A stretch of DNA of 64,000 nt from CAYVBJ01 sp964449075 (GTDB lineage: Bacteria; Bacteroidota; Rhodothermia; Balneolales; Balneolaceae), in contig CAYVBJ010000012.1 in assembly GCA_964449075.1 (NCBI GenBank), positions 18,633-82,632 on the forward strand. The letters run 5' to 3'. The position numbers were made by a program, and so were the translations under genes. Every line of letters begins with the position of its first letter. Positions within the stretch are counted from its first letter, which is position 1. Below the pieces are notes generated by a model. That model did no database searches and was not told the origin of the DNA. It worked only from the letters and a program-made list of their open reading frames with translations. Positions 34,901-43,284 of this stretch are shown piece after piece.

Positions 34901-36399
34901 GTACACTGTCGGGAATTCCGATTGATTCAGTTGATGTAGAACTGGTCTATTTGCATGAAGATGATGCCATAGATTTTGAGGGGCACATCATATCAATGAA
35001 AACGGAGGTATTAAATTTTGAAACAAGATTGCCATTATATATTGATCTTAAAATGTTCGAACTGATTGTTCCCGAGGAGGGAGATTCACTACATATTCAG
35101 CTCAGAACCAATGACTTTGATCTCGCTTTGGTAAATAATTTTTTACCGCGTGAAAATCTACGAAAAGCAAGCGGAAGGTTAAATGGCGATGTTGCAATAT
35201 TGGGAACCATTGGTGATATGCAGACAGATGGGAAACTTGGGATATCAGGTGGAAGTGTAAGAATTGTTCCTGCAGGAATTACACTTGATAATATCAATGG
35301 AAATCTGAATTTTCAAAACGAGAGAATACAGCTTGAAAAATTATCCATAAAAAGCGGGCCGGGCCGATTGAATGCTTCGGGTTTTGTTGAATTGGATAAT
35401 CTCACCCCGGGAAATATAGGAGCCCAAATTCAAGCCAATCAGTTCAGGGTTGCAAATACCCAACAGATGAGAGTTTTTATAAATATGTCAGCTAACATGG
35501 GAGGCACGGTAGATTCGCCGAATGTAACCGGCAGTCTTCAGTTTCTGAATGGGTTTTATGAGCTTCAGAACTTTGGTGAAAGAGCAATTGAGGATGTTCA
35601 GCTTGAAGGGGAGGAAGAACCTGTAGAATTTGCCTTTTATGATTCACTTTCAATGGAAATGGAAGTTATATTTGATCACGATTTTTTTATCAGGAATGAG
35701 CAATTTTTGGATTTGGAAGTAGAACTGGAAGGTCAGCTCGATTTGCTTAAAAACCCTGATGAGGATATTAAAATGTTTGGAATTATGGAAGGGGTGAGTG
35801 GTTTTGCCCGTCCCCTTGGCAAAAATTTTAATATTGATGAGGCGACTGTTGCGTTTTCAGGACCTGTGGATAATCCTGAATTAAATATACGAACTGTATA
35901 CAAACCACCGCAGCCTCAGACAGAAGTCAGTATTTTCTATATTATTGAAGGCAGAGCCCAGGATCCTGAATTCAGGTTTGAAAGTGAACCTGAAATGGAA
36001 CTTCAGGATATCCTCAGCTATACACTTTTTGGACAGCCGTTTTACGCCCTTGAACCCTGGCAGCAATCAGCCAGCAGCAGTGGAACCGGAGACATTGCTT
36101 CAGATTTAGCCTTTGAATTTTTAATGGATCGTGTAGAGAGTATTGCAACTCAGCAGCTGGGAATCGATGTTGTTCAGATTGATAATACAAGATCCGGATC
36201 AAACAGTACAACATCCATAAAAACCGGCTGGTATATCAACAAACGGACATTCTTTGCACTCCTGAATGAGATAAACAGCTCAACTCCCAAAACTCTATTT
36301 ATTCTCGAATATATGCTGAATGAAAATCTTGAGCTGATTATCACACAGGGGGATGATACGCGCCAGGGCGTTGACCTTCGCTGGAAAGTTGACTATTAG
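31942..36399 (+). CDS. tamB: TamB-family (DUF490) translocation and assembly module protein
   Basis: A very large 1485-residue protein. An N-terminal membrane anchor (about 11-31) is followed by long beta-repeat sequence with the AsmA/TamB pattern (VSAQLNGTVSIDELNG near 48-63). The C-terminal DUF490 region (about 1100-1485) has FFIRNEQFLDLEVELEGQLD, GFARPLGKNFNIDEATVAF and a terminal barrel-like end VDLRWKVDY. It probably forms the elongated beta groove linking the inner membrane to the TamA barrel, and recent work places such proteins in phospholipid transport. It is 21 bases downstream of the TamA-like gene, so an operon is clear. Length fits TamB. Confidence 0.9.
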   Translation: MEETKSHKKNRFIKPLIIVASVVLLLTAIRLVLKSDWLLEYVRTVAENEVSAQLNGTVSIDELNGDLLSGLTLINADILDQRENRLIHADTIHVGYNIFSLLKTPLMIDGIVISGLTINANQEDDGEWNLLNLLPEEEDEGAESTPLYWFVDFLRIKNSELSVRSGELPDGQVNIEEFELVSSVGFIETGWLAVIDELSLNILQERLSDPVEIQASGSGDEVKINLEQLLIATGRSFFNASGVYETDTIVDGKADAKPISWKDLSLYTEDIPVQQDLNISLTISGQLPELNLEMEAGAEGLENLVIKGVFYTGEEPGLNSLQIDATNINGALFTGADDLPKIKEAGYSGSGFISFYQPDSSEWISNLEINQIEQNELTIDRLTASLNFTDRQLSVESEMVRENQSVTMEFLADQVTSDLPDWSATITADEISPSAWVSGLQVEALLNARLEANGKGFSPSEQPIEFSVNLSESIVNGQAFEEASVEGTLTEDQIKSFFSGRIDRSTLSADIDISNWQEAPSYVFSVSVSELNFSEIKGFSDFTTYINATAEGEGEYFDFESMNLQMSAHMDSSIINGEAVDTLFINASLNRGVLNVDDMILESPIADGTFTARQDLFDLQDLNNELDFKLDIKNPQPLAPLFDAKELNGEGNFSGKLAIIENGVSQIDSNLELAEFSYDSLLTVDRITNSARVTLYEKPDIGINLSMEQPVVNGFSIQDFELSTNFMITDSLISGTMNSNVVNDTESSLHQEGSFRIQGNNAELINDQLTFETPLRTLSLQYPFRIQYRDKVLSTDTLLLTTEEDDAFIRFDIAGIDSLNQELNLEASKLNIGVLQRTLTDQSMAEGFLSGRFHLKNSPDSLNLVASGKVSSFEMHDGEIDSIVVDAKVQDEWLNGTIGGWNGENTIIQGAIRVPYLPGDPLTFDEQFFDRNIDGRFQVNPTSISYFLSFLEDVSYEQTDGLFSFEGLVSGTAGNPEFTGSILTTEGTLSGIPIDSVDVELVYLHEDDAIDFEGHIISMKTEVLNFETRLPLYIDLKMFELIVPEEGDSLHIQLRTNDFDLALVNNFLPRENLRKASGRLNGDVAILGTIGDMQTDGKLGISGGSVRIVPAGITLDNINGNLNFQNERIQLEKLSIKSGPGRLNASGFVELDNLTPGNIGAQIQANQFRVANTQQMRVFINMSANMGGTVDSPNVTGSLQFLNGFYELQNFGERAIEDVQLEGEEEPVEFAFYDSLSMEMEVIFDHDFFIRNEQFLDLEVELEGQLDLLKNPDEDIKMFGIMEGVSGFARPLGKNFNIDEATVAFSGPVDNPELNIRTVYKPPQPQTEVSIFYIIEGRAQDPEFRFESEPEMELQDILSYTLFGQPFYALEPWQQSASSSGTGDIASDLAFEFLMDRVESIATQQLGIDVVQIDNTRSGSNSTTSIKTGWYINKRTFFALLNEINSSTPKTLFILEYMLNENLELIITQGDDTRQGVDLRWKVDY

Positions 36400-36430
36400 A
36401 TGTTTTCTGCAGTGAAACCAGCCCGGAAAA

Positions 36431-37330
36431 TTAGCTTGTCAGCTCATCATAAACCGCCGAAAGGTTTGCCTCAAGCGACAATCGGGCACCGGGGCTTACA
36501 TGATTACGGAATTCATCAAACATCTCCTTTTGAATGATCTCATCTTTGCTTTTGCCTGCGTTTAAGCCGTTCTCAACTTCTTCGATCAGCCTGGATAGAA
36601 AATCACGCATAACAAGTACATCGGATTGATCACCTGTAACTCCAAATTCACTGTTTCCGTGTCCAAATATAAACCGGGTATCGGAACTTGTGTTATCTGC
36701 AACATTTTCGAGAACAGTTATCCAGTTTTGAACGGACGCACCGCCATTGCGGTCGATAAAAGGATACCAGCGGTTAAAAACAAGATCTCCCATGTGAACC
36801 ACATTTGCTTTTTCAAAAGTGACTACCGAGTCTCCGCCCGTATGAGCATTTCCATAGTAATTTAGCCTGATGATTTCGTCACCGGTATCGAGCGACCACT
36901 CACTGCTGTAGGTTACATCGGGATACGCCTGCTCATCTTCACTGTTTTGAGCTTCTGCGGCAGCCTTTTGAAGCCCCGGAACGTTTTGGTGTGCTACAAT
37001 CTGTTTAACAAGATCCTGAAAAGCTACGTTACCGGCAGTGTGATCGCCATGGTGATGTGTATTTATAAGTGTATCAATAGGCTGATCGCTGAATGATTTA
37101 ATTCCGCTGATGAAATCATTCGCAGAACCCGGAAACTGAGAATCTATAGCCACGACTGCATTTGAATCTGCAAGCCATCCTATGGTTCCACCCCGCCCCT
37201 GGAAAATGCCGACATTTCTGCGGAGCGGTGTAAATGCTTCAGGTTGAATTTCTTTAAGTATACGAGGAAATGTTAACGCAGAACCTGCGAGGAAAAAAGA
37301 AGACCTGAAAAGGAAGTCACGTCTGTTCAT
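36431..37330 (-). CDS. Exported MBL-fold metallohydrolase
   Basis: A 299-residue metallo-beta-lactamase-fold enzyme with an RR-type (Tat) signal (MNRRDFLFRSSFFLAGSAL). The metal-binding motif HxHxDH is complete: THHHGDHTAGN (His92, His94, Asp96, His97). Further ligands are NAHTGGDSVV and FGHGNSE (His near 225). Members of this exported group resemble class B3-like and quinoprotein-relay-type MBL hydrolases; the sequence does not fix the substrate. It faces tamB in convergent orientation and stands alone. Confidence 0.88.
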   Translation of the reverse strand: MNRRDFLFRSSFFLAGSALTFPRILKEIQPEAFTPLRRNVGIFQGRGGTIGWLADSNAVVAIDSQFPGSANDFISGIKSFSDQPIDTLINTHHHGDHTAGNVAFQDLVKQIVAHQNVPGLQKAAAEAQNSEDEQAYPDVTYSSEWSLDTGDEIIRLNYYGNAHTGGDSVVTFEKANVVHMGDLVFNRWYPFIDRNGGASVQNWITVLENVADNTSSDTRFIFGHGNSEFGVTGDQSDVLVMRDFLSRLIEEVENGLNAGKSKDEIIQKEMFDEFRNHVSPGARLSLEANLSAVYDELTS

Positions 37331-37383
37331 AAGGGATTATTTAATTAGGATGATTGGGAGTTTAATGTATCAGAAGATTGATT

Positions 37384-37761
37384 TTATTCAAAATTATGAT
37401 CATCTCGGATGAGTAAAAGGACGGCAGCATGCGGTAAAATCAGGTATTTTTCATTTTCAAATTCAATTTCGTGAGATCTGCTTTTCAAAAAAATGGCAAG
37501 GTCACCTTCTTGTGCCTGCAAACCGATATACTTTTGAGGACTCTGTTCAGGTTTCCAGGATTCATCCATATCCTGTGAAGGAATCGGGTAACCCGGACCG
37601 GTTTTGATGATGTAACCGCTTTGAATCTCTTCCTTTTCTTTTACAGTTGCTGGTAGAACGAGACCGCTCTTTGTATGTGTCTCCATCGCGCGTGGTTTAA
37701 TAAGTACACGATCACCGACAACAATAAAATTTTCGACTGAATTAAGATATTCCTGGATCAT
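37384..37761 (-). CDS. GroES-family (Cpn10-like) co-chaperone
   Basis: A 125-residue protein of the GroES/Cpn10 fold: VGDRVLIKPRAMETHTKSGLVLP near 15-37 and GYIIKTGPGYPIP near 49-61, with FLKSRSHEIEFENEKYLIL in the final strands. The chain is longer than ordinary GroES (about 95) owing to an insertion near 58-80 (PIPSQDMDESWKPEQSPQKY). No groEL is next to it, so it is likely a second, divergent copy found in several Bacteroidota rather than the main chaperonin cap. It lies 53 bases right of the MBL gene on the same strand. Confidence 0.83.
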   Translation of the reverse strand: MIQEYLNSVENFIVVGDRVLIKPRAMETHTKSGLVLPATVKEKEEIQSGYIIKTGPGYPIPSQDMDESWKPEQSPQKYIGLQAQEGDLAIFLKSRSHEIEFENEKYLILPHAAVLLLIRDDHNFE

Positions 37762-37900
37762 AATTTACATTTTACTGATAAAAGAGTGTTTAATGACTGA
37801 AAATACAAATTGTTTCCATCTCTTTAGAATTCACTGATTTTAAGATTTTTACCTGATATATTAAAATGGAGATATAATAATAATCTGTCTCCGTATATTT

Positions 37901-38488
37901 TTAAAACTGTACATCAAACGGCTGGTTTTCTTTCCACCACTCTTTTGTTTTTAAAATAGAACAGATTGATTTTCCGTCAGAAATCACACCCTGATTAATC
38001 ATCTCAATTGCTTTTTTGTAGGGCACCCTGTAATTGATTAAAAATTCATCATCATCAACGTTCTGTTTCTTGAGGCTGAGATTCCAGGCTGTATAGATAT
38101 GAATAATTTCATCTGAAAAACCAATCCCCGGATAAAAATGACCAACGTAATGTAAATCACTTGCTAGAAGTCCACTCTCTTCGAGAAGCTCTCTGCTTGC
38201 AGTCTCTTCCTGCGGTTCGCCGGCATCAATTTTACCCGCAGGCACTTCATAAAAAATTTGTCCGACCGCGTAGCGATACTGTTTAACAAGCATAATGGTA
38301 CCATCTTCGAAAACAGGTACAACCGCACAGGCACCCGGGTGTTTAAACCATTCGCGGGTAGCGGTTTCGCCATCGGGCAATATTGCGTGATCGAGATATA
38401 CATCGAGCAGTTTGCCGGAAAAGACATTTTCGGATTTATTTTGAATTTCTACCAAATCTGTTGCATTTAAAAAAGAATGCTTTTTCAT
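37901..38488 (-). CDS. NUDIX hydrolase, ADP-ribose pyrophosphatase-like
   Basis: A 195-residue NUDIX enzyme. The NUDIX box is complete: G85-KIDAG-E91-(7)-RELLEESGL (about 99-107), within EVPAGKIDAGEPQEETASRE. The preceding strand FEDGTIMLVKQYRYAVGQ is typical of ADP-ribose pyrophosphatases, which hydrolyse ADP-ribose to AMP and ribose 5-phosphate. Single gene, divergent from the PgsA-like gene on its right. Confidence 0.9.
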   Translation of the reverse strand: MKKHSFLNATDLVEIQNKSENVFSGKLLDVYLDHAILPDGETATREWFKHPGACAVVPVFEDGTIMLVKQYRYAVGQIFYEVPAGKIDAGEPQEETASRELLEESGLLASDLHYVGHFYPGIGFSDEIIHIYTAWNLSLKKQNVDDDEFLINYRVPYKKAIEMINQGVISDGKSICSILKTKEWWKENQPFDVQF

Positions 38489-38575
38489 TGAGGATATGTT
38501 ATTGATTGCGATTCTTACAAGAAAGCTTAAAATAGTGTACTTTTATGATCTGTTCACCTATTGAATGAAATATTA

Positions 38576-39166
38576 ATGACTGAGCAAGGTAACGTAGACG
38601 GAAAAAAAATTAAGGTCCGTGATTATATATTCACATGGTCGAACCTTATCTCATTTACAAGAGTTCTGATTACGGCGCCCATCGTTTATTTGCATATACA
38701 AAATAACTACCAGGTCAACGAATGGATATTTTTACTTATTCTTTATGGAATTATATCTGATTATTTTGACGGCTTAATTGCCCGTCTGCGTGATGAAATT
38801 TCGGAACTGGGTAAATTACTGGATCCTGTTGCTGATAAAGTGATGGCTGTTGTGCTATTTGCTTATACCGTTTGGCTTGGATGGGTGCCGGTTTGGTTTT
38901 TTGCAGTTGCGGTTGTGAGAGATCTTCTTATTGTAGCCGGTTCTCTTTATATCAAGAATGTTTACGGAAAAGTTGCAATGTCTATTTTAAGCGGAAAGAT
39001 ATCTGTAAATATATTAGCCTTATATTGGTTATCGGTATTCTTTTTACCCGATTATGATGTCATTCATTTTTATTTAATGATAGTTTCTCTGATTGCAATG
39101 TTTGTATCTTTCATCGATTATTACAATCGATTCATTAAAATTAAAAAAGGAGCAGATTTTAACTGA
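38576..39166 (+). CDS. CDP-alcohol phosphatidyltransferase (PgsA-like)
   Basis: A 196-residue inner-membrane enzyme from the ATG at 38576; a TTG at 38561 would add five residues. The CDP-alcohol signature is complete: DYFDGLIARLRDEISELGKL then LDPVADK, with DG(x)2AR(x)8G(x)3D(x)3D. At least four membrane helices follow or precede. The spacing is that of phosphatidylglycerophosphate synthase and cardiolipin synthase relatives; PgsA is the best guess. ftsY starts 5 bases after the stop, suggesting coupling of membrane lipid synthesis and membrane protein targeting genes. Confidence 0.9.
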   Translation: MTEQGNVDGKKIKVRDYIFTWSNLISFTRVLITAPIVYLHIQNNYQVNEWIFLLILYGIISDYFDGLIARLRDEISELGKLLDPVADKVMAVVLFAYTVWLGWVPVWFFAVAVVRDLLIVAGSLYIKNVYGKVAMSILSGKISVNILALYWLSVFFLPDYDVIHFYLMIVSLIAMFVSFIDYYNRFIKIKKGADFN

Positions 39167-39171
39167 TTATT

Positions 39172-40125
39172 ATGGGCTTTCTGGAAAAAATAGGACTCAA
39201 GAAAAAAGAAAAACTAGAAAAAGGTGTTGAAAAAAGCCGTGAGGGGTTTCTAAATAAACTTGGAAAATCGTTCATAGGAAAAGACAGGGTTGATGCAGCT
39301 GTACTTGATGAGCTTGAAGAGATCTTAATTTCATCTGATGTGGGAGTTAAAACAACGATTGAAATCATCGATCGTATTGAAGCGCGGGTTGCCCGGGACA
39401 AATTTGTAACTCAAAATGAGCTTCAGGAGATTCTGCAAAGTGAAATTATAGATCTGTTAAAGGAGAACAGATCGGATCAGCCGGCTGAGTTTGATGCCGA
39501 GTTTGTCTCAAAACCCCACACAATTTTAGTGGTCGGAGTAAACGGGGTCGGTAAAACAACTACCATCGGCAAACTTGCCCACCTCTACAAAAAGGCAGGG
39601 AAAAATGTGTTGCTGGGTGCGGCTGATACATTCCGAGCCGCAGCTGTTGATCAGTTAAAAATCTGGAGCGAAAGAGCGGATGTGCCTATTATTCAGCAGG
39701 GACAGAATGCAGATCCTGCTGCGGTAGCTTACGATACGGTTGCATCTGCTAAATCGCGTGGTGCCGATGTAACACTCGTGGATACGGCAGGGCGGCTTCA
39801 CAATAAAAAATCGCTGATGGAAGAACTCGGTAAAATCAAAAGGGTAATGAGTAAAGTTGTGGATGGAGCCCCTCATGAAGTGCTGCTGGTTCTGGATGCA
39901 TCAACCGGTCAGAATGCAATGCAGCAAGCCAGAGCGTTTTCAGAAGTGGTGAATGTAACCGGCTTGGTACTTACCAAACTCGATGGAACTGCTAAGGGAG
40001 GAATTGTTATTGGGATTTCAAATGAATTGAAAGTACCCGTAAAATATATTGGTGTGGGTGAACAAATAGAAGATCTTCAGATCTTTGACAGGGCCTCATT
40101 TGTGAATGCGCTTTTTGGGTCCTGA
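39172..40125 (+). CDS. ftsY: Signal recognition particle receptor FtsY
   Basis: The SRP receptor GTPase delivers ribosomes making membrane proteins to the translocon. The 317-residue product has a short charged N-terminus (Lys/Glu rich, about 1-30), the helical N domain to about 115, then the GTPase: VGVNGVGKTT (122-130), AADTFRAAAVD (150-160), DTAGR (204-208), LTKLDGTAKGG (near 262-272). Length and motifs are those of a minimal FtsY without a long acidic A domain. ATG start. It follows the PgsA-like gene by 5 bases. Confidence 0.97.
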   Translation: MGFLEKIGLKKKEKLEKGVEKSREGFLNKLGKSFIGKDRVDAAVLDELEEILISSDVGVKTTIEIIDRIEARVARDKFVTQNELQEILQSEIIDLLKENRSDQPAEFDAEFVSKPHTILVVGVNGVGKTTTIGKLAHLYKKAGKNVLLGAADTFRAAAVDQLKIWSERADVPIIQQGQNADPAAVAYDTVASAKSRGADVTLVDTAGRLHNKKSLMEELGKIKRVMSKVVDGAPHEVLLVLDASTGQNAMQQARAFSEVVNVTGLVLTKLDGTAKGGIVIGISNELKVPVKYIGVGEQIEDLQIFDRASFVNALFGS

Positions 40126-40183
40126 GACTGGTGTTGTGCTAAATTTATCTAAATCGTGATTTTTCAATTTAAAGTTGAGCAAT

Positions 40184-43100
40184 ATGATTCATTCAATCAA
40201 AAAGGCCAAATTTCGAAATCTTAAACAAATCCTATTTGTGGTTTTTGGGATTTTCCTTTTTAGTTATTCAGGATCGCAGGCAGTTTTTTCTCAAAACCTG
40301 TCGGAAGAAGGCGAAATAAAACTTGATAAAGTATTTTTTCTGATTGCAGATGACCATTTGGAAGAGGCCCTTGAACTGCTGGATGAAATTGAGTCTGACT
40401 ACTGCCATCCAAACGTGGAAACAGAGTGCATTGATGCGATGATCCACCGTATATCGATTTTACAGTTCCAAAGAAAATTTAGTGAATCTTCTGCATACCT
40501 CACAGATGCTCAGAAACTTGCTGAGAGTTTGTATCCGGACGATCATGTCCTGGCAGTCAAAATCTACAACTCATATGTGTATCAGCACACAATGTTAAAA
40601 GAGTTAGAAACAGCCGAAGAGTGGTCAAAAAAGAGTCTGGACAAAATTAATTTTTTAGACGAAGAGGAGGATGGTCTTCGCATAGCATACACGTACACAG
40701 CATACGCAAATTTACAGGATGAAAAAGGAAATTATCGTGGTGCAGCAGATTTATATGATAAGGCGCTGGATAGTCTAAAAGAGCCTTTAAATAAGCAGAA
40801 ATTATATGCATTCTCCTACATTCATAATCTTGCAGGTATAACATATCGCAAACGGGGTGAATACGGCAAATCGATGTATCATTATGAAGAAGCATATGAC
40901 TATTTGTCTGATCTTTTTCCAGATAATCACCCTGAAATTGCAATGAGTTACAATAACCGGGGCACCATTGAATATGAAAACGGTGATGTAGGTTCAGCCA
41001 TAAACTATTTTAAACAGTCAGCTAAAATATTCGAAAAGTTCCATGGTAAAAACAATCAAAGGGTAGCTGCCGCCCATAATAACATTGGGTTAAGTTACTA
41101 TAGGCTCGGTAATTATTTAGAATCAGCTGAGCACCTTGAAATTGCCCAGGAAATTAAACTGAATGTACTCGGTGAAAATCATCCGGAAACAGCAATTGGA
41201 TATTCAAATCTTGCGTCCATCTACCGGCTGGATGATGATTATGAAAAAGCTATTAGCAATCATGAAAAATCCCTTCGGGTAAGAATAGCAAACCTGGGTG
41301 AAGATCATCCTGATCTGATTCCTCCGTACTCCCAGCTTGGCAGTTTGTATGTAAGCTTTGAGGAGTATGATAAAGGCAGAGAATACTATCAAAAGGCATA
41401 TAAAATTGCAATCAATAAACTTGATAAGGAACATGCTGATGTTTTAAATCTGCTCATCGATATTGGCAGTAGTTACCGGGAAGAGAACAACTATATAGAA
41501 GCACTGAATTACTACCGGGAAGCCAACAAAATTGTTGATTCCGGGAACAATTTAAAAAAGGCAGTTGAAAAATATCCCGATCTTTTTATTCTTATGAAAT
41601 CATTTCAGGGGGAATCTTATCACAGATTATACGAGGCAAACGATAATCAGAATGAACTGAAGAGAGCTCTCGGATTTTACGAGCAGGCACTCTATGGTAT
41701 TGATGAAATGCAATATTCATTTCAAAACGAGGCTTCTAAATTAAGACTTGTCGATAAATATTATTCACTTTACGGGGATGCTATAAATATTGCCGATAAA
41801 CTCTACTCTGAGACCGGTTCGGATGAATATCTCAAAAAAGTATTTCTGATTGCAGAGTTAAGCCGTGCAAAAATTACACTGGAAAATCTGCAAAATAACG
41901 AAGCAAAAAAATACGCCGGTATTCCCGCTGAAGTTTTATCCCGGGAAAATGATCTTAACAAAAATATCTCCAATGTTTATCAAAAATTATATGATCTTGA
42001 AATTGTGGATGCATCTCAAAATATGATTTCATCGCTTGAAGATTCCCTGTTCCACCTGCAGCGAAACAAGGAATCACTTATTGAAACGATAGAGGAGAAT
42101 TACCCGGAGTACTATAATCTTAAATTTGATAGAGAACTGGTTGATCTCAGTACCGTACAGAAGTCGTTACTATCAAATAAAGAGACACTTCTAACCTACG
42201 TAATCAGAGATGAGAATATAAAAATCTTTGTGATCAGCCAGAACGAAGCCAATCTTGTTACAGCTGAAAAAACACTCGATATCTCCGATTCCGTTACCAA
42301 TCTTCGGGAATCATTAATGAATGGTGAAAATGAGAAGTTTATTCAGTTATCAAATGAGTTGTATGTGCAACTGATAACACCTGTTCAAAATCTTATCAAA
42401 ACAGAGAATATTATTATTGTGCCTGATCAGTCTTTGCACTATCTGCCTTTTGAACTTCTTCTGAATTCAGATATACGTGGTAAAGATTTCACCGACTTGC
42501 CTTACTTAATTAATAATCGGAACATATCTTACATTCCTTCATCAACACTTTTCAATATTATGAATAACAGAGAGGGAATAAATAGTAACAAACTTCTGGC
42601 TGCAGCTCCTTTTTACAGTCAGGATTACCTGGCAGATATTGGAAGTCCGGTTGTATCAGGCCTGAATCTAAACCCGTTACCGATGTCAGGGTATGAAGTA
42701 AAACGAATTGCTGACGAATTTGAAAAAAGCGGGTCTCTTTTAGATTTTTTTCAAAACAGGGAAAGTGAATACTGGCTCGACTCTGAAGCTACTGAAAAAA
42801 GAATTAAGTCTACTGACCTTACCAATTACGGGTACCTGCATTTTGCAACTCATGCTTTTGTAAATGAGGAAACCCCTGATCTGTCAGGAATCTATTTTCA
42901 CAGTGGCAACGATGAAGACGGAATATTCTTTGTAAATGATATTTATAATACAAAACTGAATGCAGAACTGGTAGTGCTGGGGGCATGCGAAACCGGTTTG
43001 GGTGAATTAAGAAAAGGGGAAGGAATTATCGGCTTTTTAAGGGCATTTATATATGCAGGTGCTTCTAATCTTATAACATCGCAATGGAAGGTAAACGATC

Positions 43101-43255
43101 AATATACTTCCAAATGGATGATACGTTTTTATGAAGAGATAAGAAAAGGCACATCCTATGCAAAGGCGATGCAGACTGTCAAAAAAGAATTTATTTCAAA
43201 TCCCGCAACTGCTGATCCCCGGATTTGGGCTGCTTTTATATTGCACGGGCGTTAA
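40184..43255 (+). CDS. Exported TPR-CHAT domain protein (caspase-like protease family)
   Basis: A 1023-residue protein from the ATG at 40184; a TTG at 40175 would add three residues. A single hydrophobic signal-like helix (about 12-30, QILFVVFGIFLFSYSG then AVFSQ) implies export. Residues about 60-480 are TPR repeats of the kinesin-light-chain type (LGENHPETAIGYSNLASIYR, LGEDHPDLIPPYSQLGSLYV). The C-terminal CHAT domain (about 690-1023) keeps the putative catalytic dyad: His890 in HFATHAF and Cys935 in LGACETGLGE, followed by GFLRAFIYAGASNLITSQW. CHAT domains are separase/caspase-like cysteine proteases. No partner gene (effector, toxin or RNA-guided nuclease) is adjacent; the neighbours are ftsY and an M28 peptidase. 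Confidence 0.9.
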   Translation: MIHSIKKAKFRNLKQILFVVFGIFLFSYSGSQAVFSQNLSEEGEIKLDKVFFLIADDHLEEALELLDEIESDYCHPNVETECIDAMIHRISILQFQRKFSESSAYLTDAQKLAESLYPDDHVLAVKIYNSYVYQHTMLKELETAEEWSKKSLDKINFLDEEEDGLRIAYTYTAYANLQDEKGNYRGAADLYDKALDSLKEPLNKQKLYAFSYIHNLAGITYRKRGEYGKSMYHYEEAYDYLSDLFPDNHPEIAMSYNNRGTIEYENGDVGSAINYFKQSAKIFEKFHGKNNQRVAAAHNNIGLSYYRLGNYLESAEHLEIAQEIKLNVLGENHPETAIGYSNLASIYRLDDDYEKAISNHEKSLRVRIANLGEDHPDLIPPYSQLGSLYVSFEEYDKGREYYQKAYKIAINKLDKEHADVLNLLIDIGSSYREENNYIEALNYYREANKIVDSGNNLKKAVEKYPDLFILMKSFQGESYHRLYEANDNQNELKRALGFYEQALYGIDEMQYSFQNEASKLRLVDKYYSLYGDAINIADKLYSETGSDEYLKKVFLIAELSRAKITLENLQNNEAKKYAGIPAEVLSRENDLNKNISNVYQKLYDLEIVDASQNMISSLEDSLFHLQRNKESLIETIEENYPEYYNLKFDRELVDLSTVQKSLLSNKETLLTYVIRDENIKIFVISQNEANLVTAEKTLDISDSVTNLRESLMNGENEKFIQLSNELYVQLITPVQNLIKTENIIIVPDQSLHYLPFELLLNSDIRGKDFTDLPYLINNRNISYIPSSTLFNIMNNREGINSNKLLAAAPFYSQDYLADIGSPVVSGLNLNPLPMSGYEVKRIADEFEKSGSLLDFFQNRESEYWLDSEATEKRIKSTDLTNYGYLHFATHAFVNEETPDLSGIYFHSGNDEDGIFFVNDIYNTKLNAELVVLGACETGLGELRKGEGIIGFLRAFIYAGASNLITSQWKVNDQYTSKWMIRFYEEIRKGTSYAKAMQTVKKEFISNPATADPRIWAAFILHGR

Positions 43256-43284
43256 CCGGCGGAGTTTTAATGATTCCGGGGGTC

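Noticed and set aside
40184..43255. TPR-CHAT as part of a CRISPR type III-E (craspase) or other defence system
   Set aside because: No Cas gene, repeat array or nuclease is nearby, and the protein has an export-type N-terminus.
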